Below the pieces are notes generated by a model. It was not told the DNA's origin, made no database searches, and saw only the letters and a program-made list of their open reading frames with translations. Shown piece by piece: positions 6,757 through 16,300 of a stretch of 64,000 nucleotides of DNA. Origin of the DNA: Streptomyces cavernae (lineage in GTDB: Bacteria; Actinomycetota; Actinomycetes; Streptomycetales; Streptomycetaceae); contig NZ_RPDJ01000020.1 in NCBI RefSeq assembly GCF_004023625.1, forward strand, positions 62,001 through 126,000, written 5' to 3'. How positions within the stretch are numbered: position 1 is the stretch's first letter; each line of letters starts with the position of its first letter. The translations under genes and the position numbers were made by a program.

Positions 6757-8970
6757 TCATGCTTCCAAGCCATCCCCATCCGGGTCCTGGCCTGCGCAGA
6801 TGGCCAGAACTTCGGTTCCGTAGCGGTTGAGCTTGCGGCTGATGACCCCGGGGATGCGAGCCAGCTCGGCCGCGGACTCGGGAACCGCTTCCGCGATCGC
6901 CATCAGGGTCCTGTCGGTGAAGACGCAGAAGTCGGGCTGTCCGCTGCGCTCGGCCTGGACGGCCCGCCAGTCGCGCAGTCGCTCGTAGAGACCCTCGTCC
7001 ATCTCTGAGGGACAGTCCTCGCAGCGCATCAGTTTCATCTCACCGGCCTCGCTCAAGGCCCGGCCGCAGACCCGGCAGCGGGCCGGGGTCCGCCGGGTAC
7101 GCCGCGGCACGCCCCCGACGGTGCCCGTGCCCGTACCCGTGCCGGTCAACCCTCGCTCGATGCCTCCGGAGGCGGCCGGGCCGCCCCGCGTCACGGTTGC
7201 CGTGGAGCCGGGGCGCAGCCCGTCGAGGAAACGACTCGGCACCCGCGTGGGGCGTCCGCCGGGCGAGCGGGACAGGGACCAGGAGACACAGAGATGTTCA
7301 CGAGCGCGGGTGACACCCACGTAGAGGAGGCGGCGCTCCTCCTCGATCTGCTCGTCCGTCTTTGCGTACGTGATCGGCATCATGCCCTCGGAGACACCGA
7401 CCAGGAAGACGACGTCCCACTCCAGTCCCTTGGCGGAGTGCAGCGAGGCGAGCGTGACCCCCTGCACGGTCGGGGCGTGCTGGGCGCCGGCCCGTTCGTC
7501 GAGCTCGGCCACCAGGTCGGCCAGGGTGGCCTCGGGTCTGACCGCGGCGAAGTCCTGGGCGAGGTGGACCAGGGCGGCCAGGGACTCCCAGCGTTCCCTC
7601 ACCGCGCCGGAGCCGGCCGGGGGTTCGCTGGTCCAGCCCTCGCCCGACAGCACGTCCCGCACTTGGGAGGGCAGGTCGACGGTGTCGTCGAGCCGCACGT
7701 CGTTGCCGCCGAAACGGGCGGCGGCGCGCAGGGCGGTGCCCGCCTTGCGCACCTCGGGACGGTCGAAGAACCGCTCGGCGCCGCGCAGTTGGTAGGGAAC
7801 CCCGACGTCGGCGAGGGCCTGCTCGTAGTTCTCGGACTGCGCGTTCGTGCGGAACAGGACGGCGATCTCGCTCGCCGGGACCCCCGAGCCGATGAGATCG
7901 CGAATGCGACGGGCGGCGCCCTCCGCCTCGGCGGGCTCGTCGGCGTACTCGGCGTAGGCGGGCTCCGGCCCGGCGGCACGCTGGGAGACCAGTTCCAGCC
8001 GGTGGTCGGCAGCGCGGCCCCGGGCCTGGGCGAGCAGACCGTTGGCGAGGTGCACCACCTGAGGTGTGGAGCGGTAGTCCCGGACCAGCTTGACGACGGT
8101 GGCTCCTGGGTGCCGGACGCGGAAGTCGAGCAGGTGGTCCGGGGTGGCGCCGGTGAAGGAGTAGATCGTCTGGCTGGCGTCGCCGACCACACAGAGACTG
8201 TCGCGGTCACCGAGCCACAGTTCCAGCAGGCGCTGCTGGAGGGGGCTGACGTCCTGGTACTCGTCCACCACGAAGTGCTGGTACTGGCTGCGGACCTGGT
8301 CGGCGATGTCGTGCCGGTCCTGGAGGATGCCGACGGTCAGCAGCAGCACGTCCTCGAAGTCGATGACCGCGCGCTCCCGCTTGAGGTTCTCGTAGGTCGC
8401 GTAGAGCTGGGCGATCTCGAAGGGGTCCCGGGGGGCTTCACGGCCCGCCTTGGCAGCGGCGGCCGCGTAGTCGGCGGGGACGGTCCGGGTGACTTTGGAC
8501 CACTCGATCTCGGCGGTGACATCACGCAGTTCACCCCGGTCGAGACGGATCCCGTAGGCCGCCGCGGCGTCGGCGACCAGCGGGATCTTGCGGTCCACGA
8601 GGCGGGGCAGGCTACCGCCGACCGCCTTGGGCCAGAAGTACTGGAGCTGGCGCAGCGCGGCCGAGTGGAACGTCCGCGCCTGGACGCCCACGGCACCGAG
8701 CTGGCGCAGCCGACCGCGCATCTCTCCCGCGGCCCGAGCAGTGAAGGTGACGGCGAGCACACTGGACGGCTGGAGGATTCCCGCGCGCACTCCGTAGGCG
8801 ATGCGGTGGGTGATGGCCCGCGTCTTGCCTGTGCCGGCGCCCGCCAGCACGCACACCGGACCGTGCAGGGCGGTGGCGACCTCGCGCTGCTCGGGGTCGA
8901 GCCCGTCGAGCACCGCGTCGGCCGTGTCCGGGACCCGCGGGAAGAGGGTGGAGTGCGTTGCTGCTGTCAC
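6757..8970 (-). CDS. uvrD2: ATP-dependent DNA helicase UvrD2 (UvrD/PcrA family with HRDC domain)
   Basis: A 737-residue superfamily 1A helicase. Motifs in order: Walker A (LAGAGTGKTRAI) near residue 36, DEYQDVSPLQQ (motif II), GDASQTIYSFTGA (motif III), LASLHSAKGLEWDVV (motif V) and GVTRAREHL (motif VI). The C-terminus has a four-cysteine cluster (CRVCGRAL and CEDC) and an HRDC domain, the arrangement of actinobacterial UvrD2. It unwinds DNA in repair and replication-linked processes. The GTG at 8970 was chosen because the recognisable N-terminus (TAATHSTLFPRVPD) begins there; the in-frame extension upstream has no helicase features. Confidence 0.93.
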   Translation of the reverse strand: MTAATHSTLFPRVPDTADAVLDGLDPEQREVATALHGPVCVLAGAGTGKTRAITHRIAYGVRAGILQPSSVLAVTFTARAAGEMRGRLRQLGAVGVQARTFHSAALRQLQYFWPKAVGGSLPRLVDRKIPLVADAAAAYGIRLDRGELRDVTAEIEWSKVTRTVPADYAAAAAKAGREAPRDPFEIAQLYATYENLKRERAVIDFEDVLLLTVGILQDRHDIADQVRSQYQHFVVDEYQDVSPLQQRLLELWLGDRDSLCVVGDASQTIYSFTGATPDHLLDFRVRHPGATVVKLVRDYRSTPQVVHLANGLLAQARGRAADHRLELVSQRAAGPEPAYAEYADEPAEAEGAARRIRDLIGSGVPASEIAVLFRTNAQSENYEQALADVGVPYQLRGAERFFDRPEVRKAGTALRAAARFGGNDVRLDDTVDLPSQVRDVLSGEGWTSEPPAGSGAVRERWESLAALVHLAQDFAAVRPEATLADLVAELDERAGAQHAPTVQGVTLASLHSAKGLEWDVVFLVGVSEGMMPITYAKTDEQIEEERRLLYVGVTRAREHLCVSWSLSRSPGGRPTRVPSRFLDGLRPGSTATVTRGGPAASGGIERGLTGTGTGTGTVGGVPRRTRRTPARCRVCGRALSEAGEMKLMRCEDCPSEMDEGLYERLRDWRAVQAERSGQPDFCVFTDRTLMAIAEAVPESAAELARIPGVISRKLNRYGTEVLAICAGQDPDGDGLEA

Positions 8971-9009
8971 GCCGCCATGCTGCCAGGTCCGCGGAGACAG
9001 GTGCGCCGG

Positions 9010-9018
9010 TTGTCCACA
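9010..9018 (+). promoter_or_regulatory. DnaA-box-like 9-mer (Streptomyces consensus)
   Basis: TTGTCCACA is the preferred Streptomyces DnaA box. It lies between uvrD2 and mrx, just before a repeat tract. One copy only; no cluster suggesting an origin is present. Confidence 0.35.
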
Positions 9019-9042
9019 GGGGGACGCTCCCAGTCGTACTAA

Positions 9043-9145
9043 TGCGGCAGGCGTCCCGTTCTCCTGCGGCAGGGTCCGTTCTCCTGCGACAGACGTCCCC
9101 TTACTTGTACGGCAGGCGTTCCGTTTCTCATGCGGCAGGCGCCGC
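9043..9145. repeat. Degenerate tandem repeat upstream of mrx
   Basis: The motif TGCGGCAGGCGTCCCGTTCTC and variants recur starting at 9043, 9065, 9085, 9108 and 9131, with spacings of 20-23 bp. The tract fills most of the gap between divergent uvrD2 and mrx. It could hold operator sites or be a simple expansion. Confidence 0.75.
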
Positions 9146-9246
9146 GTACGGCGTTCGCCATTCCCCCGTTCCACCTGGGAATGAGCGCCCGGTCGCGTAC
9201 GTTCACCCTTCGGACACCGCCCCGGCAGCGAAGGAGCGCGAGACAG

Positions 9247-9504
9247 ATGCAGGGCACTGTGACGATGTACAGCACCACCTGGTGCGGGTACTGCCGTCGG
9301 CTGAAGAGCCAGATGGACCGCGAGGGCATCGCGTACACCGAGATCAACATCGAGCTGGACCCGGAGTCCGCGGCGTTCGTGGAGAAGGCCAACGGCGGCA
9401 ACCAGACGGTGCCCACAGTTCAGGTAGTTCCCTCCAACGGTGGCACTGAGGTCGTCATGACGAACCCGAGCCTTGCTCAGGTGAAGCAGGCACTCGGCGT
9501 CTGA
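9247..9504 (+). CDS. mrx: Mycoredoxin (glutaredoxin-like, mycothiol-dependent)
   Basis: An 85-residue thioredoxin-fold protein with the mycoredoxin active site WCGYC (residues about 12-16), the cis-proline region QTVPTVQ, and the conserved C-terminal MTNPSLAQVKQ. Mycoredoxins reduce mycothiol mixed disulphides in the cytoplasm using mycothiol. The ATG at 9247 (MQGTVTMYSTTWCGYC) follows GGAGCGCGAGACAG. The stretch VVPSNGGTEVVM between active site and C-terminus differs from the decayed copy at 10610, which reads closer to the usual FPDGSTLTNP form. Confidence 0.92.
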   Translation: MQGTVTMYSTTWCGYCRRLKSQMDREGIAYTEINIELDPESAAFVEKANGGNQTVPTVQVVPSNGGTEVVMTNPSLAQVKQALGV

Positions 9505-9521
9505 CCCACATGACGCACACG

Positions 9522-9553
9522 ACCCCCGACCGGCCTGGCGCCGGTTCGGGGGT
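9522..9553 (+). terminator. Terminator downstream of mrx
   Basis: ACCCCCGACCGG and CCGGTTCGGGGGT form a 12-13 bp imperfect stem followed by CTTTGT. Confidence 0.8.
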
Positions 9554-9603
9554 CTTTGTATGCCCGGCCTGCACGGGGCCGCCTCGGCGGTAGCGTGATC
9601 GAC

Positions 9604-10416
9604 ATGACGACCGAAGACGAGGCGGACGGCGAGGCGCTGGTCGGAGGCATGGTGAACGCGGGGGCGGTCTTCCGCCGGGGTGAGTTGGTGGAACGCCCGG
9701 CACCACGCAACGCACACGCCCTCCATGCCCACCTCCTTGCGCTGAAAGAGCACGGCTTCGACGCGGCCCCGACTCCGGTGGGCCTCACCGCTGACGGTCG
9801 TGAGCAGCTGACCTTCGTTCCCGGCGACGTGGCTCTGCCACCGTTCCCGCCCTGGGTGTTGACGACAACCGCCCTCGAATCGGTGGGGATCCTGCTGCGC
9901 GGCCTGCATGAGGCCAGCGCGACCATCGCGGTCGACAAAGACGTCGCGTGGCCCCAGGACCTCGCCGATCCGGCGGGAGGAACAATGGTGTGCCACAACG
10001 ACGTATGCCCGGACAACGTAGTTTTCCGCGACGGTCATGCCGCCGCCTTGATTGATTTCGACCTGGCAGCGCCCGGCCGTCCTCTCTGGGACGTCGCCAT
10101 GGCTGCCCGCTACTGGGTACCCATGCTTGATCCGGCATCCGCGGCTGCCCTGTATCCCTCCGGATTGGATGCGGCTGCACGGCTGCGGATCCTCGCCGAC
10201 AGCTACGGCCTCTCGCCGAGGGAGCGCACCGAATTGCCCGGCGTGATCGAACAGGCCACGGAGATCTGCCGGGCCTTCGTCGCCCGCCGCGTGGCTGACG
10301 GTGATCACGTCTACCTCCAGGCGCTGGCCGAACGTGGCGGATGGGAGCGCTGGGACCGCATGCAGGTATGGCTGGCCGCCCACCGCGAGACGTTCACGGT
10401 CGCTCTGCTGGACTGA
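9604..10416 (+). CDS. APH-like phosphotransferase family protein
   Basis: A 270-residue protein with the aminoglycoside/choline kinase-like fold. The catalytic loop CHNDVCPDNVVF and metal-binding IDFDLAAPGRPLWDVA are intact. Members phosphorylate small molecules such as aminoglycosides, choline or homoserine; the substrate cannot be told from sequence. The start at 9604 (MTTEDEADGE) was taken because upstream codons are not conserved-looking; the ribosome site is weak. The gene is wedged between mrx and a decayed mrx 3' end, suggesting acquisition by insertion. Confidence 0.8.
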   Translation: MTTEDEADGEALVGGMVNAGAVFRRGELVERPAPRNAHALHAHLLALKEHGFDAAPTPVGLTADGREQLTFVPGDVALPPFPPWVLTTTALESVGILLRGLHEASATIAVDKDVAWPQDLADPAGGTMVCHNDVCPDNVVFRDGHAAALIDFDLAAPGRPLWDVAMAARYWVPMLDPASAAALYPSGLDAAARLRILADSYGLSPRERTELPGVIEQATEICRAFVARRVADGDHVYLQALAERGGWERWDRMQVWLAAHRETFTVALLD

Positions 10417-10609
10417 CGTGCTCTGGTGTCGGGCCCCCTCGTCCCCACCGAGGACAACTACCAGGGGACCACTCGCGCCGAACGCCAAGTGTGCGGCTTT
10501 CCCGTTCTGGAAAGCTGGGGATCTTGACCTTGCTGTCAGGAGGTCGGAAGCATCGAACGCCAAGACATGGGCGGTCCTCCCTGGCCGCCACAAGCAGGAG
10601 GGAAGTCTA
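10417..10609. other. Gap after the phosphotransferase gene, no gene seen
   Basis: This stretch holds no convincing coding sequence. It has short echoes of the motif CGAACGCCAAG (about 10478 and 10556) and leads directly into the mrx remnant, so it probably contains an insertion junction. Confidence 0.5.
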
Positions 10610-10694
10610 CAGACCGTGCCACCGTTCTGTTCCCGGACGCTCGACGCTCACCAATCCGCCGCTGGCCCAGGTCAAGCAGAAGATCGGGGCGTGA
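10610..10694 (+). pseudogene. Decayed 3' end of a second mycoredoxin gene
   Basis: The sequence encodes QTVP-TVLFPDG-STLTNPPLAQVKQKIGA followed by a stop, but the first part is readable only if two single-base losses are corrected (within CCGTGCCACCG and GGACGCTCG). The last 15 residues are in one frame and closely match the C-terminus of the intact mrx at 9247 (TNPxLAQVKQ). Nothing resembling the active-site half is present. It keeps a terminator just downstream, so it may be the ancestral 3' end displaced by an insertion carrying the phosphotransferase gene. Confidence 0.8.
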
Positions 10695-10724
10695 GCGACG
10701 TCGCCCCGGCGCGCGTTTCGCGAT

Positions 10725-10769
10725 GACTGCGGCGACCCTGTTCAAGGGCCGCCGCAGTCTTCCGTTTTT
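10725..10769 (+). terminator. Terminator behind the mrx remnant
   Basis: GACTGCGGCGACCCT pairs with AGGGCCGCCGCAGTC (one mismatch), followed by TTCCGTTTTT. It now also faces the 3' end of nudC. Confidence 0.85.
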
Positions 10770-10848
10770 GTCCAGGTGAGTGAGTAACGCCACAGCAGCC
10801 GACGCCGGAACAATCGCCTCGGCGTCCGCGTGCGGCGACGGGCCCGGC

Positions 10849-11793
10849 TCAGGGAGCCGAGCGTGTGGGCAGTGGCTTTCCGTACCAGAGCTCGATCAGC
10901 CGGGCCGCGATGGAGATCCCGTACGGGGGCAGCACCTCGCCGGACTCGAAGGCGGCCTTGAGGTCCTCCCGGGAGAACCAGCGGGCCTCGTGGATCTCCT
11001 CCCCGTCGACGTCGATGGCCGCGCTGGTGGCGCGGGCCATGAAGCCCAGCATGAGACTGGACGGGAAGGGCCAGGGCTGGCTGGCGATGTACTCGACCTC
11101 GCCGACCGTGATCCCCACCTCCTCGAGCACCTCGCGGCGCACCGACTGTTCGATCGACTCGCCGGGCTCCACGAATCCCGCCAGTGTGGAGAAGCGGCCC
11201 TCCGGCCAGTGCACCTGGCGGCCGAGCAGGATGCGGTCCTCGTCGTCCGTCACCGCCATGATCACGGCGGGGTCGGTGCGTGGGTAGTGTTCGGCCCCAC
11301 AGGCCGGGCAGCGGCGGATGTGCCCCGCGGCGGCGATGACGGTGCGTTCACCGCAGCGGGAGCAGAAGCGGTGCATGCGCTGCCAGTTCTCCAGCGCGAC
11401 GGCGTGCACCATCAGGCCCGTGTCCCGGGGGGACAGCAGCAGTCCCGCCTCGCGTAGTCCGGCCGCGCGCGCGGACTGGTCCATCCGGCCCGGCAGCGCG
11501 TCCTTCTGGAGTGCGAAGTAGCTCACGCCGTCGGCGTCGGTGCCCAGGAAGTAGCGGTGTGCCTCGGTGAGAGGGGCCTCGAAGGACGGCGTCATCACCA
11601 GTTCGGTGGTTCCCTCGGGTGTTTCGTCGATGAGCACCTGGCCGCCGGAGACCACGAAGACCCGGGTGGTGGGGTGGCTCCACGCCGCGGCGAGCCATGC
11701 CTCGTCGAGCCGGTGGTGGGCGGCCCGGTCGATGCCGCTCGGGGCGGTGAGCGAGATGGGGCGGTCGGCGGTGTGGTCGGTCCAGGTGCTCAC
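10849..11793 (-). CDS. nudC: NAD(H) pyrophosphatase / deNADding Nudix hydrolase
   Basis: A 314-residue protein with the NudC layout: an N-terminal domain, a four-cysteine zinc ribbon (FCSRCGERT ... CPACGAEHYPR), a complete Nudix box (GFVEPGESIEQSVRREVLEE) and the NADH-specificity motif SQPWPFPSSLM. NudC hydrolyses NADH and removes NAD caps from RNA. The GTG at 11793 (STWTDHTADRPISL) is preceded by a weak GGAAAC site. A longer in-frame form would overlap the upstream peptidase gene and is unlikely. It is probably co-transcribed with the M20 peptidase. Confidence 0.92.
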   Translation of the reverse strand: MSTWTDHTADRPISLTAPSGIDRAAHHRLDEAWLAAAWSHPTTRVFVVSGGQVLIDETPEGTTELVMTPSFEAPLTEAHRYFLGTDADGVSYFALQKDALPGRMDQSARAAGLREAGLLLSPRDTGLMVHAVALENWQRMHRFCSRCGERTVIAAAGHIRRCPACGAEHYPRTDPAVIMAVTDDEDRILLGRQVHWPEGRFSTLAGFVEPGESIEQSVRREVLEEVGITVGEVEYIASQPWPFPSSLMLGFMARATSAAIDVDGEEIHEARWFSREDLKAAFESGEVLPPYGISIAARLIELWYGKPLPTRSAP

Positions 11794-11899
11794 GGTTGTT
11801 TCCAACTCCCCCGGTGGAACGGGTTGTTCAGCGGGACGTACGGCGGCGTCGGCAGGACGTGGTGCGGGGCTCGGCGGGTTCCGGCGGGGGCCGGTCTCT

Positions 11900-13312
11900 T
11901 CAGTGTGCACCGGGCAGGTTTCCCTTGAACTCGCCCCACAGATGAGCGGCGGTCTCGACACCCTTGAGCAGCAGATCCAGCTCGACCTTCTCGTTCGGCG
12001 CGTGCCAGCCGTCGGAGGGCACCGAGATGCCGAGGAACAGCACGGGTGCCGCGAGCACGTCCTTCAGGTCCGCCGCCGGTCCCGAACCGCCCTCACGAGT
12101 GAAGCGGATCTCCTGTTCGAAAGCCTTGCCCATGGCGCGTACGACGGCCTGGAGGGCCGGGTGGTCCAGCGGCGTCAGGCACGGGCGCGTGGCGGCCCCG
12201 AAGCTGATCTCGTGGCGTACGCCGGCGGGCAGCTGCCGGACCGCCCAGTCCCGTACGACCCGCTCCACGTGGTCCGGGTCCTGCCCGGCGACCAGCCGGA
12301 AGGACAGCTTCACCGTGGCCGAGGAGGGAATGACCGTCTTGCTGCCGGGGCCCTGGTAGCCGCCTCCGATGCCGTTGACCTCTGCGGTGGGGCGGGCCCA
12401 GACACGCTCCAGGGTGGTGTACCCGGCCTCTCCGTGGGTGGCGGAGGACCTGGCGGTGCGCAGCCACCGCTCCTCGTCGAAGGGCAGCTGGGCGAAGAGT
12501 TCCCGCTCGCGGTCGGTGAGTTCGACGACGCCGTCGTAGAAGCCGGGGATCGCCACGCGCGCGTGCTCGTCGTGCAGGGCGGCCACCAGCCGGGCCGCGG
12601 CGGTGGCCGGGTTGGGCACCGCGCCGCCGAAGGAGCCGGAGTGGAGGTCCTGCCCGGGCCCGTGCAGTGTGATCTCGCACTCGGCGAGGCCCCGCATCCC
12701 GGTGCAGACCGTCGGGGTCTCCTCCGCCCACATGCCGGTGTCGGAGACGATCACCGCATCCGCGGCGAGGCGCTGCGCGTGCTCCTCGACGAGGGCTCGG
12801 AAATGCGGCGAGCCCGACTCCTCCTCGCCCTCGATCAGCATCTTCAGGTGCACGGCCGGCGTGGTGCGGCCAGTGGCGGCGAGGTGGGCGCCGACGCCCA
12901 GGGTGTGGAAGAACACCTGGCCCTTGTCGTCGGCGGCCCCGCGCGCGTAGAGGCGGTTGTCGCGGACCACGGGTTCGAAGGGGTCGGTGTCCCAGCCGTC
13001 CTCGAGGGCGGCGGGCTGGACGTCGTGATGGCCGTAGACGAGGACCGTGGGCGCCTCGGGGTCGTCCGATGGCCACTCGGCGAACACGGCCGGCGCGCCG
13101 GGCGTCTCCCACACCTCGGCGGTGGGGAAACCGGTCTCCTTGAGCTTGGCGGCGAGCCAGTCGGCGCTGCGCCGTAGGTCCGCGGCGTGTGCGGGCTGTG
13201 CCGATACGGACGGTATGCGCAGCCACTCCGCGAGGTCGTCGAGGAAGGCGGCGCGGTGCAGCGCGATATGGGCGCGGACGGCATTGACAGCGCTGTCAAC
13301 GGGCTTGCTCAT
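11900..13312 (-). CDS. M20-family dipeptidase
   Basis: A 470-residue cytoplasmic metallopeptidase of the M20 (carnosinase/CNDP-like) type. Metal ligands and catalytic residues are visible: YGHHDVQPA, the RGAADDKGQ aspartate, IEGEEESGSP (catalytic Glu pair) and the late histidine in SDGWHAPNEK. The middle part carries the lid/dimerisation domain. It is likely to cleave dipeptides with an unblocked C-terminus. ATG at 13312; it lies 23 bases after the adnB stop and belongs to the same leftward series. Confidence 0.9.
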   Translation of the reverse strand: MSKPVDSAVNAVRAHIALHRAAFLDDLAEWLRIPSVSAQPAHAADLRRSADWLAAKLKETGFPTAEVWETPGAPAVFAEWPSDDPEAPTVLVYGHHDVQPAALEDGWDTDPFEPVVRDNRLYARGAADDKGQVFFHTLGVGAHLAATGRTTPAVHLKMLIEGEEESGSPHFRALVEEHAQRLAADAVIVSDTGMWAEETPTVCTGMRGLAECEITLHGPGQDLHSGSFGGAVPNPATAAARLVAALHDEHARVAIPGFYDGVVELTDRERELFAQLPFDEERWLRTARSSATHGEAGYTTLERVWARPTAEVNGIGGGYQGPGSKTVIPSSATVKLSFRLVAGQDPDHVERVVRDWAVRQLPAGVRHEISFGAATRPCLTPLDHPALQAVVRAMGKAFEQEIRFTREGGSGPAADLKDVLAAPVLFLGISVPSDGWHAPNEKVELDLLLKGVETAAHLWGEFKGNLPGAH

Positions 13313-13335
13313 GGCCCCGAGCCTATCCGTCCGTC

Positions 13336-16300
13336 TCAGCCGCCCTCTGTGGCGTCCCCGCCGGACGGTTCCTCGACCGGTTCCCCGGAGATTTCTCCGG
13401 ACGGTTCACCCAGGAGCAGCCGCTCCAGCGCCGCCCGGTCCGGCAGCCCTTCGGGGCGCACGATCTCGCCGCTGCGCACGTACAGGAAGGCCGCCGTCAC
13501 GGACTCCGGGGGCACGCCCTGCTGCTCGGCCCAGGCGAGCCGGTAGAGGGCGAGCTGCAGCGGGTCGGCGGTGCGCTCCCGGCCGGTCTTCCAGTCGACG
13601 ATCTCGTACGTGTCCCCGTCCCGGTAGACGGCGTCGATGCGGCCACGGACGACCCGCCCGGCGATCGCGAGCTGGAAGGGCGCCTCCACGCGGTAGGGCG
13701 TGCGGTGGGCGTACGCACTGCGTTCGAAGGCCTCCTTGAGGGCTTCGAGGTCTTGTTCGTCGGCGATCTCGGCCTCGCTGCCGGGCAGTTCCTCGGGCTC
13801 CAGCATGGGCAGCCGCAGTTCCTCGAAGCGGGCCTCGGCCCAGGCGTGGAAGCGGGTGCCGCGGCGGGCACCGGGCTGCGGCGGGCGCGGCATGGGGCGT
13901 GCCAGCTCCCGTGCGAAGCCTTCCGGGTCCGCCGCCAGCCGCATCACCTCGGTGGCGGTCAGCGAAGCCGGCAGGAGTACGTCGGTGACGCTCTCGCGGG
14001 CGCGCAGGAGCTCCCCCGTGAGCGCGTCGAGGTCGCGGTCCCAGGAGGCGAGGGTGCGGGTCTCCTCAGGGGTGAGGCGGGGCTCGGCGGAGTGGGAGCG
14101 GGCGTGGGGGATCCGCACCTGCGCCGCCGGTGCCGGCGCTGCTCCCGCCGGGTGGTCCGTCGTCCAGCTGTCCCAGTCGGAGTCGTCCCGCTCGGAGTCG
14201 TCCCGCTCGGAGTCGTCCCCTTCGGGGTCGTCCCGGTCCCCGAAATCGCCGTCCTCGTAGGGGGGTTCTTCGTCGTAGGGCGGCTCGTCGTCCTCCGGTG
14301 GGGGCGGCCACTCGGGGTCCTCGTACGAGGCCGGCTCGTCCACCGGGTCCGGGCGGGTGTCGGCCTGGGAAACGACTTGGGAGGCGGCCTGTTCGAGGTG
14401 GGCGAGGACCGTGGCGGCGGCGGCGCGCCGGCGGGCGAGCGCGGTGCCGTCCAGCGGCAGCGGCCAGGCGTGTTCGGCTCGCGCCCCGGTCAGGGCCGGG
14501 TTCTCCTCGCCCTCGGCGGGTTCGTCCGCCCAGGCCTCGATCTCGCCGTGTCCGGCGGCGCAGTGCTCGTAGAGGGCGAGCAGGAACTCCGAGGGGCCGC
14601 GGGGGCGCTTCTGCGACGGTCCCCACCAGTGGCCGGAGCCGAGCAGCAGGGACCGGGGGCGGGTGAAGGTGACGTAGCCGAGGCGGAGTTCCTCGGTGTG
14701 CTGGTGGTCCTTCATCGCCTCGTGGAAGGCCTTCATGGCCTTGGCGTTCCAGGCGTCGACGTCGGGCAGGGTGGCGGCGTCGCCGCGCAGTGCGTGGGGC
14801 AGGACCTTGCCCTGCGCGGTCCACTTCTCGCGTCCCTGGCTGCTGGGGAAGGTGCCGTTGACGAGGCCGGGGACGGCGACGACGTCCCACTCCAGGCCCT
14901 TGGACTTGTGCGCGGTGAGCACCTTGACGGTGTTCTCGCCGCCCGGCAGGGCGTTGTCGAGGCCCTTCTCGTACTGGGCGGCGGTGCGCAGGAAGGCGAG
15001 GAAGGCGAGCAGGGTCGCCTCGCCGTCGTTGGCGGCGAAGGATGCGGCGATGTCGAGGAAGTTCGACAGGGTCTCGCGGCGGCGGGCTGCCAGGGCGTGC
15101 GGGGACGCGGACAGTTCCACCTCCAGGCCGGTGACGGCGAGCACCCGGTGCAGTACGTCCATCAGCGGGTCGGCGAGCGAGCGGCGCAGGTCGCGCAGTT
15201 CGGTGGCGAGCCGTGCGAAGCGCACGCGCGCGTCGGCCGAGAACGGCAGCCCGTCGTCGTCCCCTTCGAGGGGTGTCTCCAGGAACGTGTCCAGCGCGTC
15301 GGCGAGCGATATCACCTCGGAGGGATCGACGCCCTCGACGGCCTCGGCGAGACGGCGGTCGGGGTCGTCGTCGTCCGCTCCGCGCGCGTGGCGGACGAGC
15401 AGCCGGGCGCGCCGTCCCAGGAGGGCGAGGTCGCGGGCGCCGATGCGCCAGCGCGGGCCGGTGAGCAGCCGCACCAGTGAGGCGTTGGCGCCCGGGTCCT
15501 GGAGTACCTCGCAGACGGCGACGAGGTCGGCGACCTCCGGCAGGTGCAGCAGCCCGGACAGGCCCACGACCTCGACGGGGATGTCACGTGCGACGAGTGC
15601 GCCCTGAATCTCGGCGAAGTCGGTCGCGGTGCGGCACAGGACCGCGATCTCACCGGGTGCCGTCCCGGTGCGCACCAGGTGGGCGATGGAGTCGGCGATC
15701 CAGGCCGTCTCCTCGGCGTGGGTGCGCAGCAGCGCGCAGCGGACCATGCCGTCGTGTTCCGCTCCGGGCGCGGGCCGCAGGGCCTCCACTCCCTCGTGGA
15801 GGGCGCGCAGGGGTTCCGCGAGGCCGTTGGCGAGGTCCAGGAGCCGGCCGCCGCTGCGGCGGTTCTCACTGAGCGCCTGGCGGGTCGCCGGCCGGCCGTC
15901 GGCGTGCGCGAAGTGCTCGGGGAAGTCGTCCAGGTTGGCGACGGAGGCGCCGCGCCAGCCGTAGATGGCCTGGCAGGGGTCGCCGACGGCGGTCACCGGA
16001 TGGCCGGTTCCGTCGCCGAAGAGTCCTGCGAGCAGGATGCGCTGGGCCACCGAGGTGTCCTGGTACTCGTCCAGCAGCACCGCCCGGAACTCGTCCCTGA
16101 GGATGCGGCCGACTTCCGGGCGGGTGCGGGCGAGGGTCGCGGAGAGGGCGATCTGGTCACCGAAGTCGATGAGGTCGCGGTCCCGTTTGGCGGTCCTGTA
16201 GTGGCCGACCAGTTGGGCGAGTTCGCGCCGGGCGGCGGCGGCCTCGGGGACCTTGCGCAGATCGGCGTTGGTCAGCCGGGCGCCGTCGAGGGCGCGCAGC

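Noticed and set aside
2493..9018. Replication origin suggested by DnaA boxes
   Set aside because: Only two isolated boxes 6.5 kb apart, with no dnaA, dnaN or box cluster.
8971..10593. Large N-terminal extension of UvrD2 running through mrx and the phosphotransferase gene
   Set aside because: The open frame is antisense to two recognisable genes and has no helicase features; the helicase start is at 8970.
11794..11961. A 56-residue N-terminal extension of NudC
   Set aside because: It would overlap the upstream M20 gene end and is Pro-rich. The known N-terminal domain starts at the GTG 11793.
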